Assembly: GCA_947259175.1 (NCBI GenBank)
Contig: CAMYKW010000007.1
Location: 51,836-115,835, forward strand
DNA from: an uncultured Gammaproteobacteria bacterium
GTDB taxonomy: Bacteria > Pseudomonadota > Gammaproteobacteria > Arenicellales > JAANXG01
Length of the DNA: 64,000 nucleotides
Direction: 5' to 3'
The first letter of the stretch is position 1; the number at the start of each line of letters is the position of its first letter. Of the stretch, positions 53,499-62,623 are shown one piece after another. The notes under the pieces were generated by a model, which was not told the DNA's origin, made no database searches, and was given only the letters and a program-made list of their open reading frames with translations. Position numbers and translations under genes: made by a program.

Positions 53499-53574
53499 TG
53501 GTGCCGGCGGTCGGAGTCGAACCAACGACCTGCCGATTACGAATCGGCTGCTCTACCAACTGAGCTACGCCGGC
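53499..53574 (-). tRNA. tRNA-Thr (CGU anticodon)
   Basis: 76-nt cloverleaf with encoded CCA: acceptor GCCGGCG/CGCCGGC, anticodon stem GCCGA/TCGGC with loop TTCGTAA (CGT). Convergent to the diheme cytochrome, with its own promoter at 53605-53633. Confidence 0.97.
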
Positions 53575-53604
53575 GCCTTGAGCCCACAATCAACGCCGAC
53601 GGGA

Positions 53605-53633
53605 ATTATTCTCGGGTCGGGGACGTTGTTCAA
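53605..53633 (-). promoter_or_regulatory. Sigma-70 promoter of tRNA-Thr
   Basis: On the minus strand TTGAAC (53628-53633), 17-bp spacer, AATAAT (53605-53610). Two good hexamers at ideal spacing, with the -10 about 30 bp from the tRNA 5' end. Confidence 0.8.
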
Positions 53634-53688
53634 GCGTTTTGTTTCAGTCCGCTGTCGCAAACTCAAGAAACGCCGCCGCGATCCCTCG

Positions 53689-54132
53689 TCACTCCGGCCG
53701 GGGCTTCGCGCCGCGCGGCGAGACACGGATGATCACATCCACGCTCTCCATTTCCGTATCCGCGGGTAACGGGGGCATTTCGTGCACGGCCACCGCCAAG
53801 GTGTCGATGTCTGTGAGTTTACCGCTGGCGGTATCGTAGAAATGATGATGGGGTTTAGTGTTGGAATCGTAAAAAACCCTGCCCGGATCGACAAACACCT
53901 GTCGCACCAGGCCCTTGGCTACGAATAATCCCAGCGTGTTGTAGACGGTCGCCTTGGAGACCTCGGCGTCGCCCTCGTTGACCCGCGCGTAGACCTGTTC
54001 CGCGTAAAAGTGCGCCGCTTCGGCGAACAGGATGCCGGCGATCTTCACCCGCTGCGTGGTCGGCGTGATTTGATGCGTACGCAGCAACTCGCTGATGGTT
54101 TGCGGGTCGACAGTTTGGAATTTCATGTCCAT
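53689..54132 (-). CDS. Fur-family regulator of the Irr/PerR-like branch
   Basis: I start at MDMKFQTVDPQTISELLRTH (ATG at 54130-54132), 147 residues. Winged helix (TPTTQRVKIAGILFAEAAHF, then VSKATVYNTLGLFVAKGLVR), then the dimerisation/metal domain with PHHHFYDTASGKLTDID. The three-His stretch resembles the HxH region of Irr. The structural-zinc CxxC pairs of classical Fur and PerR are absent. A 25-bp palindrome covers its promoter, so it probably represses itself. Confidence 0.9.
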   Translation of the reverse strand: MDMKFQTVDPQTISELLRTHQITPTTQRVKIAGILFAEAAHFYAEQVYARVNEGDAEVSKATVYNTLGLFVAKGLVRQVFVDPGRVFYDSNTKPHHHFYDTASGKLTDIDTLAVAVHEMPPLPADTEMESVDVIIRVSPRGAKPRPE

Positions 54133-54145
54133 AGCAACCAAAGTA

Positions 54146-54170
54146 TAGACTTGGAATAGTTCTAAGTCTA
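54146..54170. promoter_or_regulatory. Fur/Irr-type operator palindrome
   Basis: 25 bp with 11-bp arms and one mismatch: TAGACTTgGAA / TTCtAAGTCTA around a 3-bp centre. Located 13 bp upstream of the regulator start, in the only place for its promoter. Contains a 7-1-7 type core as seen for Fur-family sites. Confidence 0.75.
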
Positions 54171-54232
54171 ACCAGGCCACGCCGCTAGCCCGTATTTCTC
54201 ACCAGGATCCCGGATGCTGGCGCAGGACTCGT

Positions 54233-54495
54233 GCCCAGCTACTATTCTCAGCAATCCACATCAGGAATTTAAGCTGTCTCTTCATGTCAATGACGTAACG
54301 AGTCTTTCAGGTGCATGCCAGGAATAGTAGCTGGGCGCCTGGAGCGAAACCCATAGCGAGCTATGGGTCGAGTGAAGACCAAGCGCAGGTGTGCGAGAAC
54401 CAGCCAGGGCCGGGATAGCCCAGCTACTATTCTCAGCAATCCACATCAGGAATTTAAGCTGTCTCTTCATACAAATGACGTAACGAGTCTTTCAG
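54233..54495. repeat. Partially duplicated non-coding repeat with internal inverted copy
   Basis: A block of about 78 bp (GCCCAGCTACTATTCTC through ACGAGTCTTTCAG) occurs at 54233-54310 and again at 54418-54495, offset 185 bp. Between them an inverted piece AATAGTAGCTGGGC (near 54323-54336) mirrors the block's start. A perfect hairpin CCCATAGCGAGCTATGGG lies at about 54350-54367. Copies differ at only a few places. Not coding in any convincing way. It precedes the pilus operon. Confidence 0.85.
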
Positions 54496-54620
54496 ATTTG
54501 TCCTAAACTCAAAAACCACACTTTGTCGGCCTCTTAATACCGTTTATCTGTTTTTAATCGCCTTTTATCGGGCATTACGGAAATCTTGTGCTAGCTTGTA
54601 TTCATAGGGCGAAAAATCTG

Positions 54621-55112
54621 ATGCCAGCGCGACCCACAGGATTCACCTTAATCGAACTGATGATCGTGATCACTCTATCGGCACTGTTGCTGGCCCTGGC
54701 GGTACCGAATTTTCGTGACTTCGTGCGCCGCAACCGGCTCGCGACCCAGTCCAATGAATTTATCGCCGCCGTGCAGCATGCCCGCGCCGAGGCCATCCGC
54801 CGCAATCGCAACGTTTCGGTGCGCGCCATCAATCCCGGCGACAACAGCAATGAGTGGGGCGACGGCTGGCGCGTTGTCGTGGACCGGCTTGCCACCGATA
54901 CGAGCCTGTTGCGCGAGGCACCCGCCCTGCCCGGCTCGCTGGCCCTCGACAGCAGCGTCAACAACGTCAGCACTATCACCTTCGATGCCAGCGGTTTACT
55001 GCAACCCGATTCTGCAGACGTGTTTCGCCTCTGCGATGCGAAAAAATCCGGCCGCCGAATTGAGATCAATACCGTCGGCCAAACCGCACACAGCGAGATA
55101 GAGTGCGACTGA
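54621..55112 (+). CDS. fimT: FimT/GspH-type minor pseudopilin
   Basis: Minor pilin of the type IV pilus. I start at the ATG at 54621 (MPARPTG), giving a short leader before the prepilin peptidase site G-FTLIEL; 163 residues. The first helix (TLIELMIVITLSALLLALAV) is followed by a globular part with two Cys near the end (RLCDAKK and IECD), fitting a disulfide loop. First gene of the pilVWXY1E run; its stop overlaps the pilV start (TGATG). Confidence 0.92.
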   Translation: MPARPTGFTLIELMIVITLSALLLALAVPNFRDFVRRNRLATQSNEFIAAVQHARAEAIRRNRNVSVRAINPGDNSNEWGDGWRVVVDRLATDTSLLREAPALPGSLALDSSVNNVSTITFDASGLLQPDSADVFRLCDAKKSGRRIEINTVGQTAHSEIECD

Positions 55113-55660
55113 TGACCTGGGACGTGAAATTACCGCGCCACCAGAGCGGCTACACGCTGCTCGAGGTGCTGGTGGCGTTTTTCGTGCTGTCGATCGGCCT
55201 TTTGGGTCTGGCGACTTTGCAGGGTGTCGCCTTGCAAGGCAACAGCAAGTCCTTCAATCGCTCGATCGCCATGGTCCAGGCCTACGATATGGCCGACCGC
55301 ATGCGCGCCAACCTGCCCGGGGTCATTGCCGGCGCCTATGACAGCTTGCCGGTTGCCGGCACCGTGGACACTGCCTGCCTCGCCACCGGCTGCAACCCCA
55401 CCCAGTTGGCGAGCATCGACGGAAATCAATGGACCGCGGAAATTGCGCGGGCGCTGCCGAACGGCGAAGGTGTGGTGGACCTGCTGCCGATAGCCACCAC
55501 CGGCGCCGCGCCGATCTTCCGGATTGACGTCGGTTGGCTGGAACCGAGGTCGAGCCTGCAGGCGAAATTCGAGGAGGACGAACAGGAGTTCGTCAAGGGG
55601 TGCGAAACGCTCAGCGACGACACCGGCCTCACTTGCTTCAGCTTGGAATTTTCGCCGTGA
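55112..55660 (+). CDS. pilV: PilV, type IV pilus minor pilin
   Basis: 182 residues from ATG at 55112. Prepilin site G-YTLLEVLVA, then the helix VAFFVLSIGLLGLATLQGVA, typical of PilV (LGLA). Helix-terminal DMADRMRANLPG is a PilV mark. Cys residues in CLATGC probably pair. Coupled to pilW by a GTGA overlap. Confidence 0.92.
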   Translation: MTWDVKLPRHQSGYTLLEVLVAFFVLSIGLLGLATLQGVALQGNSKSFNRSIAMVQAYDMADRMRANLPGVIAGAYDSLPVAGTVDTACLATGCNPTQLASIDGNQWTAEIARALPNGEGVVDLLPIATTGAAPIFRIDVGWLEPRSSLQAKFEEDEQEFVKGCETLSDDTGLTCFSLEFSP

Positions 55661-56451
55661 ACCGCGCGCATCGTGGCCGGCAAACTGGTTTCTCGATCTC
55701 CGAGTTCATGGTGGCGATCGCCATCGGCATGTTCCTGCTCACCGGCCTGGTCGGCATGTATATCGCCGGTAAGACCAGCTACAACACCAATGAAGTGATG
55801 TCGCGCACCCAGGAGAATGCGCGGTTTGCAATGGACATCCTCACCCGGTATCTGCGGCTCGCGGATTACCGGCCGGATAACGAGGACGAAAGGCAGGCGT
55901 TGTCTCCGTCGATCATCGATTCCGTACAAGGCTGCATCGTCGGTAGCAATTGCGGCGCCGGATTTGCCGGCACCAACGAACTGCCGGACACTCCGCTGGC
56001 CGACTCCCACGCCGTGCATGTGAAATACACGGTGCCATATGGTGGTATGCGCGACTGCACCGGCCGCGGCGTCAAAAAAAATGACGAGGTCACGGCCACC
56101 TTCTCCGTCGGCGGCGCGGACGCCGACGATCCGCTCGCCCTGTATTGCGGCGCCAGTGTCAATGGTGCCGATGTAACCACCGCGCCCCTGATTCAAGGCG
56201 TCGCTGATCTCAAGGTCGATTACGGCATCCGCACCAGCCCGACCTCCATCCGCTATACGAACCACAAAAGCGATGACGATGACAACAAGTTGCCCACGGC
56301 GGCCGAATGGCCGGGCGTGATCGTGCTGCGGGTGCTGGTGACCGTGGAATCCGGCGACGAAACCCTGTCCCCCATGGCCGAGGAGCAACTCGAGGACCGC
56401 CCCGACCGGCGGTTCCAAACCACCGTGCAACTACGCAACCGCTTGCTATGA
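55657..56451 (+). CDS. pilW: PilW, type IV pilus minor pilin
   Basis: 264 residues, GTG start at 55657 within the pilV stop. Prepilin site G-FSISEFMVA with Glu at +5, helix MVAIAIGMFLLTGLVGMYIA, then PilW-type ARFAMDILTRYLRLADYRPD. Four Cys in the globular domain. It overlaps pilX by 4 bp. Confidence 0.92.
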   Translation: MNRAHRGRQTGFSISEFMVAIAIGMFLLTGLVGMYIAGKTSYNTNEVMSRTQENARFAMDILTRYLRLADYRPDNEDERQALSPSIIDSVQGCIVGSNCGAGFAGTNELPDTPLADSHAVHVKYTVPYGGMRDCTGRGVKKNDEVTATFSVGGADADDPLALYCGASVNGADVTTAPLIQGVADLKVDYGIRTSPTSIRYTNHKSDDDDNKLPTAAEWPGVIVLRVLVTVESGDETLSPMAEEQLEDRPDRRFQTTVQLRNRLL

Positions 56452-57077
56452 GCCACATCAGATCCAAGTCGTTACGCCGCAAACCGGCCGCGCCGGTAAT
56501 CGGACCGCGCCGGCAACACGGTGTGGTCATGGCGGTCGCACTCATCATGCTGTTGATGCTGACCATCATCGGGGTCACCTCCATGTCGTCCGGCAATCTT
56601 CAGGAGATCATGGCGCGCAACATGCTCGACCGCAACTACGCATTCCAGGCCGGCGAGTCGGGACTGCGCGACGCCGAAATCGATGTGGAGACCAACATTA
56701 CCGCCGGTGCCGGCTTCGATGCCGCTTGCACCAACGGCCTGTGTCTGCCGCCCGCGGGCACCGCTGCGACACCGGTGTGGGAAGACGATGCCCTGTGGAC
56801 TAACGACGGCAGACACCGCAAATTCGGCGACCACACGCTGGGAGGCGTCGACAATGCAGCGGAATTGGGCAACAAGCTCGCCGACTTGCCGAAATACATC
56901 GTCGAATACAACGAAGTCGCTTGTGACCCAACGGGATCCGGGGAGATGCTGACCAGCTTCGGTCCCGTGCCGATCAAATTCGACAAGTATCGGATCACGA
57001 CAACCGCGACCGGGCGCAGCACACAGGCCCGGATACGCCTGCAAAGCACGTACCGCAAACGCAACGGTCGCTGCTGA
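56448..57077 (+). CDS. pilX: PilX, type IV pilus minor pilin-like protein
   Basis: 209 residues from ATG at 56448. A basic N terminus (MSHIRSKSLRRKP) and a hydrophobic segment beginning RRQHGVVMAVALIMLLMLTI, with Gly before Val as in PilX (no FTLIEL). Then SSGNLQEIMARNMLDRNYAF, the PilX signature. Required with PilY1 for initiation of pilus assembly. Confidence 0.92.
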   Translation: MSHIRSKSLRRKPAAPVIGPRRQHGVVMAVALIMLLMLTIIGVTSMSSGNLQEIMARNMLDRNYAFQAGESGLRDAEIDVETNITAGAGFDAACTNGLCLPPAGTAATPVWEDDALWTNDGRHRKFGDHTLGGVDNAAELGNKLADLPKYIVEYNEVACDPTGSGEMLTSFGPVPIKFDKYRITTTATGRSTQARIRLQSTYRKRNGRC

Positions 57078-57108
57078 GCAGATCACGATCAACTAGGTGG
57101 GTAGCGCC

Positions 57109-60100
57109 ATGACAACCACGACCACGTTTTTCAAACCGACATCGATTTCAAACCGCCTCGCAAGCAGCGTCTCCGGGGTCGTACTCGGCGGCATCGCGGC
57201 ATTGGTGGCGATGGTTCCGTTATCGGGCAGTCACGTCGCGCACGCCGCCGGCGAGTCGATGACGGATTTTTTCTCGACGCCCATTGACAGTGCATTTTCC
57301 GCGCCACCCTTGGCGATGTTGACCCTGTCCAATGATCATCAGCTCTATTACAAGGCTTATGACGATTACTCGGATCTCAACGGCGACGGGGTGCTCGACC
57401 TCACGTATAACCACGGCATCGACTACTACGGATACTTTGATTACACCAAGTGTTATTCGTACAGCACGTTGAACGGCTATTTCGAGCCCGAAGTGAATGC
57501 CGTGAATAAGTATTGCGACGGAGTGGACAGCCACTGGAGCGGTAACTTCCTCAACTGGGCCACCATGCACCGTATGGATATCGTGCGCAAGGTGTTATTC
57601 GGCGGGAAGCGTTACATTGACGACGCGAATCTGACCGTGCTCGAGCGCGTGTTCCTGCCCAACGACGCCCACAGCTCGGCAAAGTACTACAACGGCCCCG
57701 ACATCGCCCGGCTCACGCCGTTCGATCCGCCGCATGCGGGATCGAACAACCCGCCCGCCGCGGAGGATCAGGGGGTCACCATCTGCAACACCACCCATGT
57801 CGGCAATCCCGGCGTCAATTTCTATTCTCAGGACGTCGACACCGACACCTATCCACCGCTGATGCGCGTTGCCGGGGGGAATTATTCTCTATGGAACGCC
57901 AACGAGCGTTGGCAGTGCCGCTGGAGCGAAGAGCGGGCCGCCACCAATGCCAATGACTCGGCGCTCTCGGGGATATTCGCCCACGGCAGCAATCCATCGA
58001 GCAACGCTGATGGACTGACTAACGGCGTCGCCGGTCCGGATTTCAACGTACGGGTCGTGTCCTGCGAGGACGGCCTGGTCGGCACCGAGAATTGCCGCAC
58101 GTACCCGGGTGGAGGTAATGCGGTCCTCAAACCTGCGGGCCTGTTGCAGAACTTCGGCGGTGACAAAAGCATTTCCTTCGGCCTGGTCACCGGCAGCCAC
58201 GAGAAGAATCTGTCCGGCGGCGTGTTGCGCAAGAATGTGTCCTCCATCGACGACGAGGTCGATCGAACCACCGGCCAGTTCCTGAATACCGAAGGCATCA
58301 TCAAGACGCTCAACACGTTTCGCATTTACGGATACAACTTCCGGCGCGGCCACTACCTCGACACTCTGGCCAACGGCGGCGACCAATGCACCTTCGGCTT
58401 GAGCGACTTTCCCGAGGGCCGTTGCAGCAACTGGGGCAATCCGCAGACCGAAATCTTCCTCGAAGGCATCCGTTATCTGAGTGGCGAAGCCAATCCCATA
58501 GCCGCCTACCAGGCCGACGACGACTCCTACGTCCACGGCCTCACCACCGCGGCCTGGGACAACGGCGACTTGATCACCAATGAAAATAGCTGCGCCACCC
58601 TGAACATCGTCAGCTTCAACGCCAGCTATGCGTCCAAGGACAGCGGCGCGTTACCGGATATGGAGCCCGCCGCGACCAATCAGACCAACACCATCGGCGT
58701 TGACGAGGGCATCCAGGGTAATGATTTCTTCGTTGGCGAGAACGGCGCCGACAACAACCAGTTGTGCACCGACAAGACCATCGGCAACTTCGCCGACGCC
58801 GCCGGCATCTGCCCCGAGGCGCCGCGGGTCGGCGGCTCGTACAAAATCGCCGGCGTGGCCTACGAGGCACACATCAACGATCAGTATCCGGGGGTGGAGG
58901 GCACGCAGGTGATCGACACCTACGGGGTAACCTTGGCGCCGTCGACTCCGGTGATTGTCGTTGATGTTCCCAACAGCGATAGTGTCGTCGGGATGCTGCC
59001 GGCCTGTGTCAATTACAATCCGATTACTCAGTTCAATGCCCCCCAGGGCAGCTGCACGCTGGTGGATTTCAAGGTGGTCAGCAAGACCGACACCAGCGGC
59101 AAGTTCTATGTCAACTGGGAAGACAGCGAGGCGGGCGGTGACTACGACCAGGACATGTGGGGCACCATTGAATACTCGGTGGACACCGTCACTAACGAGA
59201 TCACCGTCACCACCGACGTGCACGCGAAATCGACCCCGCATCCGATGGGCTTCGGTTATATTATCGCCGGCACCGCCAATCAAGACGGCTTCCATGTCCA
59301 TTCGGGGATCAACAACTTCAAATACCCCGATCGCAACGGCGCCGATGGCGTGGCACAATCCGACGCCACCGGGGTGCCGGGTTGTCCCAACGCGCTGAAC
59401 CCGGTGTACTGCGGCCCGCCCAACAACGTCGTAGGCTTCGGGCCGGACGAGGATCCCGCGGGGGTTCCGCTGCCGCCGACCTCGCATACCTATGAGATCG
59501 GCAACGAGATCGCGGGCTTTCTCGAACTGCCGCTGTTTTACGCCGCCAAGTGGGGCTCGTTCAACGACAAGGACGGCAGCGACACCCCGAATCAGCAGGA
59601 CGAGTGGGACGAAAAAAACAATTTAGACCCAGCGGACGGCAACCCGGACGGCGTCCCGGACAGGTACTTTCTGGTCAGCAATCCGAGCCGGCTGGTCAAT
59701 TCGGTCAGCCGGGTGTTCGAGGACCTGCTGACCAAGACGGCACGCGCCGGGTCCGCCGCGGCGGTGATCGCCAACAGCTCGCGCGGCTTCGGCGCGCTGT
59801 TCCAGGCCCAATACCAACCGGAATTCCAGGATGAGGATTTCAACAAGGTGCGCTGGATCGGCGACATCAAGGCGGTGTTCATCGACGACTTCGGGCTGTT
59901 GCGCGAGGACAGCGACGGCGATGCCATCCTGGACGGCTATACCACCGACAAGGTAGTGGAGTTCAGATACGATCCCGACACCGAAAACACGATGCTGATA
60001 CGCAAGGACAGCCAACAGGATGACAAATTCGTCGACGACGGAGAGACCGAGCACCCTCTCGACGACTTCAAGCCGATCTGGCGGGCCGGCGAACTGCTGT

Positions 60101-62148
60101 ACAAGCTCACCGACGCGCAGGCCAACACACAACGCGCCTACGGCGCCCTGGCCTCCACCGGCCGCTACATGCTCACTTCACTGGGGGCGGGGACCATACC
60201 CTTCACCACCGACGAGGTGTCGGCGGCAAACTACGTGTATTTCGGCGTGCCCAGTCAGGCGGCGGCGCAAAACGTGGTGCGATTCATCCGCGGCGACAGC
60301 ACCGTGCCGGGGTTCCGCAATCGCAGCGCGGATTTCGATCCCACGATCGCCGGTCTGGAAACCTGGCGGGTGGCGGATATCGTGCACGCGCCGGCGCTGC
60401 CGGTCGGCCCGCCGCAGGGCTTCTTCGACATCATCCAGGGCGACACCAGCTACGCGGACTTCAAAGAAGTTTACAAGAACCGCCGGCTGATGGTCATCGC
60501 CGGCACCAACGGCGGACTGATCCAGGCGTTCAACGGCGGTTTCTTCGACGAAACCACGCGGCGGTATAAAAAGAGCAATGCCGGTGAAACCGCCCACGAA
60601 CTGGGCGCGGAGCTGTGGGCCTACGCACCGATGAATCTGCTGCCCCACCTGCAGTGGTTGGCCAACCCCGACTACTCCCACGTGTATTACGTAGACGGCA
60701 AACCCCAGGCGTTCGACGCGAAGATCTTTCCTGACGACGCCGATCACCCCGGGGGTTGGGGCACGGTGCTGGTCATCGGCATGCGCCTCGGCGGCGGCGA
60801 TTTTGAAGTCGATGACGACCTGGATCCGGCCACCGACCCGATTACCCTGCGCTCGGCCTATGTCGTGCTGGACATCACCAATCCCGAGAAACCGCCGCAA
60901 CTGATGGCGGAAATCACCGATCCGAATCTCGGATTCACCACCAGCACGCCGGACGTGATTTTCCGCGACAACAACGGCGGTGCGAACACCTGGCACCTGA
61001 TATTCGGCTCGGGCCCGACTAATATCAGCGACTTCACCAGCAACCAGAACGCGTATTTATTCGACTACAACCTCGACAGGTTGGCGATGCGCAACGGCTG
61101 GCCGGTGGATCTCCGACTCGCCAACAGCTTTGTCGGCGACGTCACCGGCGTCGAATTCGACATCTTTCAAGCCGGCGACGATTTCTTCAACGACCCGACG
61201 TATCGCACCGACGCCTGGTATTTCGGCATCGTCAGCGGGACGCCGGACGCGCCCAGCGGAAAACTCTATCGTTGGCGGCGCCGGGACGCCGGCCTCAGCA
61301 GGGCCAACAGCTTCAAGCTGTTGCTCGATCCCGGCGACGCGGCGATCGCTCCGGACGCCCTGGAACGCCCCAACCAGGCATTCATGAACGCGCCGACATT
61401 GAGCCGCGACGAGAACGACCGCATCTGGGTGTATGCCGGCACCGGCCGCTACGAAGTCAAGGACGACAAGCTCAGCGATCATCAGCAGTCGTTCTACGGC
61501 ATTCTCGAACCGGTGGACGACAACGGCGACCTCACCTACGGCGAGGTGTCACGCGACGACATGGCCAACGTCACCGACATCGAGGTGTTCACCGATCTCT
61601 CGGACAACGTTGAAGACGGCAACGGCGATATCCAGTACAGCAACGGCAACGACGTCGTCATCGACGGCGAAACGCTGGAGACGTTTCTCGACCTCGAGCA
61701 ATTCATCGAAGAGAATAAATCCGGCTGGTATCACGAACTGATGGAGTCCGGAGGCCAGGATCCCAGCACCCGTAATCTCAGCCGGGCCGGCGTCATCGGC
61801 GGCGTGCTCGTGTATGCCGATTTCACGCCGTCGGAGGAACTGTGCGAACCGTTGGGCGAAAGCGCACTCAATGTCGTGTACTACAAAACCGGCACCGGTC
61901 ATCCCGGCGTGTTGGCGCCCGACTTTGTCACGGAAGATGAGCAGGCTGTAACGGTTAGTACTTCACGTAGCGAACTGATGGTGGGACGGGCGATGGAACC
62001 GGTGTTCCATTCCGGCACCGGCAGCGGTGACGGGATCGTAACTGCGGAAAGCAGCAACAGCAACCTGTCCATCAGCCGCACCGAGATCGATCTCACCGGT
62101 GAACCGGGAACACGCACTTCGTGGCACGAAATACAGATCAATGAATAG
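57109..62148 (+). CDS. pilY1: PilY1, type IV pilus tip/adhesin and assembly factor
   Basis: 1,679 residues from ATG at 57109 (a GTG at 57097 is also possible). A signal peptide (about 20-45, ending SHVAHAAG) is followed by the PilY1 N terminus, DHQLYYKAYDDYSDLNGDGV and HGIDYYGYFDYTKCYSYST. The C-terminal half is the PilY1 beta-propeller (RRLMVIAGTNGGLIQAFNGG, HVYYVDGKPQAFDAKIFPDD, GWGTVLVIGMRLGGGDFEVD). Asp-rich stretches such as DDNGDLTYGEV may bind calcium. It needs the PilVWX complex for export, which the operon provides. Confidence 0.95.
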   Translation: MTTTTTFFKPTSISNRLASSVSGVVLGGIAALVAMVPLSGSHVAHAAGESMTDFFSTPIDSAFSAPPLAMLTLSNDHQLYYKAYDDYSDLNGDGVLDLTYNHGIDYYGYFDYTKCYSYSTLNGYFEPEVNAVNKYCDGVDSHWSGNFLNWATMHRMDIVRKVLFGGKRYIDDANLTVLERVFLPNDAHSSAKYYNGPDIARLTPFDPPHAGSNNPPAAEDQGVTICNTTHVGNPGVNFYSQDVDTDTYPPLMRVAGGNYSLWNANERWQCRWSEERAATNANDSALSGIFAHGSNPSSNADGLTNGVAGPDFNVRVVSCEDGLVGTENCRTYPGGGNAVLKPAGLLQNFGGDKSISFGLVTGSHEKNLSGGVLRKNVSSIDDEVDRTTGQFLNTEGIIKTLNTFRIYGYNFRRGHYLDTLANGGDQCTFGLSDFPEGRCSNWGNPQTEIFLEGIRYLSGEANPIAAYQADDDSYVHGLTTAAWDNGDLITNENSCATLNIVSFNASYASKDSGALPDMEPAATNQTNTIGVDEGIQGNDFFVGENGADNNQLCTDKTIGNFADAAGICPEAPRVGGSYKIAGVAYEAHINDQYPGVEGTQVIDTYGVTLAPSTPVIVVDVPNSDSVVGMLPACVNYNPITQFNAPQGSCTLVDFKVVSKTDTSGKFYVNWEDSEAGGDYDQDMWGTIEYSVDTVTNEITVTTDVHAKSTPHPMGFGYIIAGTANQDGFHVHSGINNFKYPDRNGADGVAQSDATGVPGCPNALNPVYCGPPNNVVGFGPDEDPAGVPLPPTSHTYEIGNEIAGFLELPLFYAAKWGSFNDKDGSDTPNQQDEWDEKNNLDPADGNPDGVPDRYFLVSNPSRLVNSVSRVFEDLLTKTARAGSAAAVIANSSRGFGALFQAQYQPEFQDEDFNKVRWIGDIKAVFIDDFGLLREDSDGDAILDGYTTDKVVEFRYDPDTENTMLIRKDSQQDDKFVDDGETEHPLDDFKPIWRAGELLYKLTDAQANTQRAYGALASTGRYMLTSLGAGTIPFTTDEVSAANYVYFGVPSQAAAQNVVRFIRGDSTVPGFRNRSADFDPTIAGLETWRVADIVHAPALPVGPPQGFFDIIQGDTSYADFKEVYKNRRLMVIAGTNGGLIQAFNGGFFDETTRRYKKSNAGETAHELGAELWAYAPMNLLPHLQWLANPDYSHVYYVDGKPQAFDAKIFPDDADHPGGWGTVLVIGMRLGGGDFEVDDDLDPATDPITLRSAYVVLDITNPEKPPQLMAEITDPNLGFTTSTPDVIFRDNNGGANTWHLIFGSGPTNISDFTSNQNAYLFDYNLDRLAMRNGWPVDLRLANSFVGDVTGVEFDIFQAGDDFFNDPTYRTDAWYFGIVSGTPDAPSGKLYRWRRRDAGLSRANSFKLLLDPGDAAIAPDALERPNQAFMNAPTLSRDENDRIWVYAGTGRYEVKDDKLSDHQQSFYGILEPVDDNGDLTYGEVSRDDMANVTDIEVFTDLSDNVEDGNGDIQYSNGNDVVIDGETLETFLDLEQFIEENKSGWYHELMESGGQDPSTRNLSRAGVIGGVLVYADFTPSEELCEPLGESALNVVYYKTGTGHPGVLAPDFVTEDEQAVTVSTSRSELMVGRAMEPVFHSGTGSGDGIVTAESSNSNLSISRTEIDLTGEPGTRTSWHEIQINE

Positions 62149-62170
62149 ATCCGCATTGGTGACGATACGG

Positions 62171-62560
62171 ATGAGCAACAAACTGCGGGGCATCACCCTG
62201 ATCGAGCTGATGGTGGTGCTGGTGGTGCTGGCGATACTGGTCAGCATCGCCTACCCCACTTATGTGGACCAGGTGCGCCGCACGAGGCGCGCGGATGCCA
62301 TGACCGCCCTGACCGAAATGGCCAACCTGCAGGAGCGTTACTATACGCAGAAATTCGAGTACGCCACTGATATCACCAATCTGAAACGCTCGAGCGCGTC
62401 GCCGGACGGCTATTACACCCTGGATATCCCGAGCAATTCTTTGAACAGCTATACGGTCAGGGCGAGCGCCATTGCGCCACAGGACAAGGACACCAACTGC
62501 ACCACCATGACCATGCGCAGCAACGGGGTGAAGGCCCCCGCCGACTGCTGGAAACGCTAA
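62171..62560 (+). CDS. pilE: PilE, type IV pilus minor pilin
   Basis: I start at MSNKLRG (ATG at 62171), which gives a 7-residue leader before ITLIEL; ATG at 62141 would give a 17-residue leader. 129 residues. Helix TLIELMVVLVVLAILVSIAY, then PTYVDQVRRTRRADAMTALT and YYTQKFEYATDI, as in PilE. Two Cys at the end (NCTTMT and DCWKR) form the D-region loop. Last gene of the operon. Confidence 0.92.
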   Translation: MSNKLRGITLIELMVVLVVLAILVSIAYPTYVDQVRRTRRADAMTALTEMANLQERYYTQKFEYATDITNLKRSSASPDGYYTLDIPSNSLNSYTVRASAIAPQDKDTNCTTMTMRSNGVKAPADCWKR

Positions 62561-62563
62561 CGG

Positions 62564-62618
62564 TTTTTGTGGGAGCGGCTTTTAGCCGCGATTCCTTCGG
62601 ATCGCGCTTACAAAGCGC
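62564..62618 (+). repeat. REP-like palindromic element between convergent pilE and ispH
   Basis: TTTTTGTGGGAGCGGC, hairpin GCGGCTTTTAGCCGC, then a second small hairpin GCGCTTACAAAGCGC (62604-62618). Same TGTGGGAGCG head as the element at 46015-46047. May double as a bidirectional terminator. Confidence 0.75.
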
Positions 62619-62623
62619 AACGG

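Noticed and set aside
54282..54470. Short minus-strand frame beginning MKRQLKFLMWIAENSSW
   Set aside because: It lies wholly within the duplicated repeat and contains no recognisable domain.
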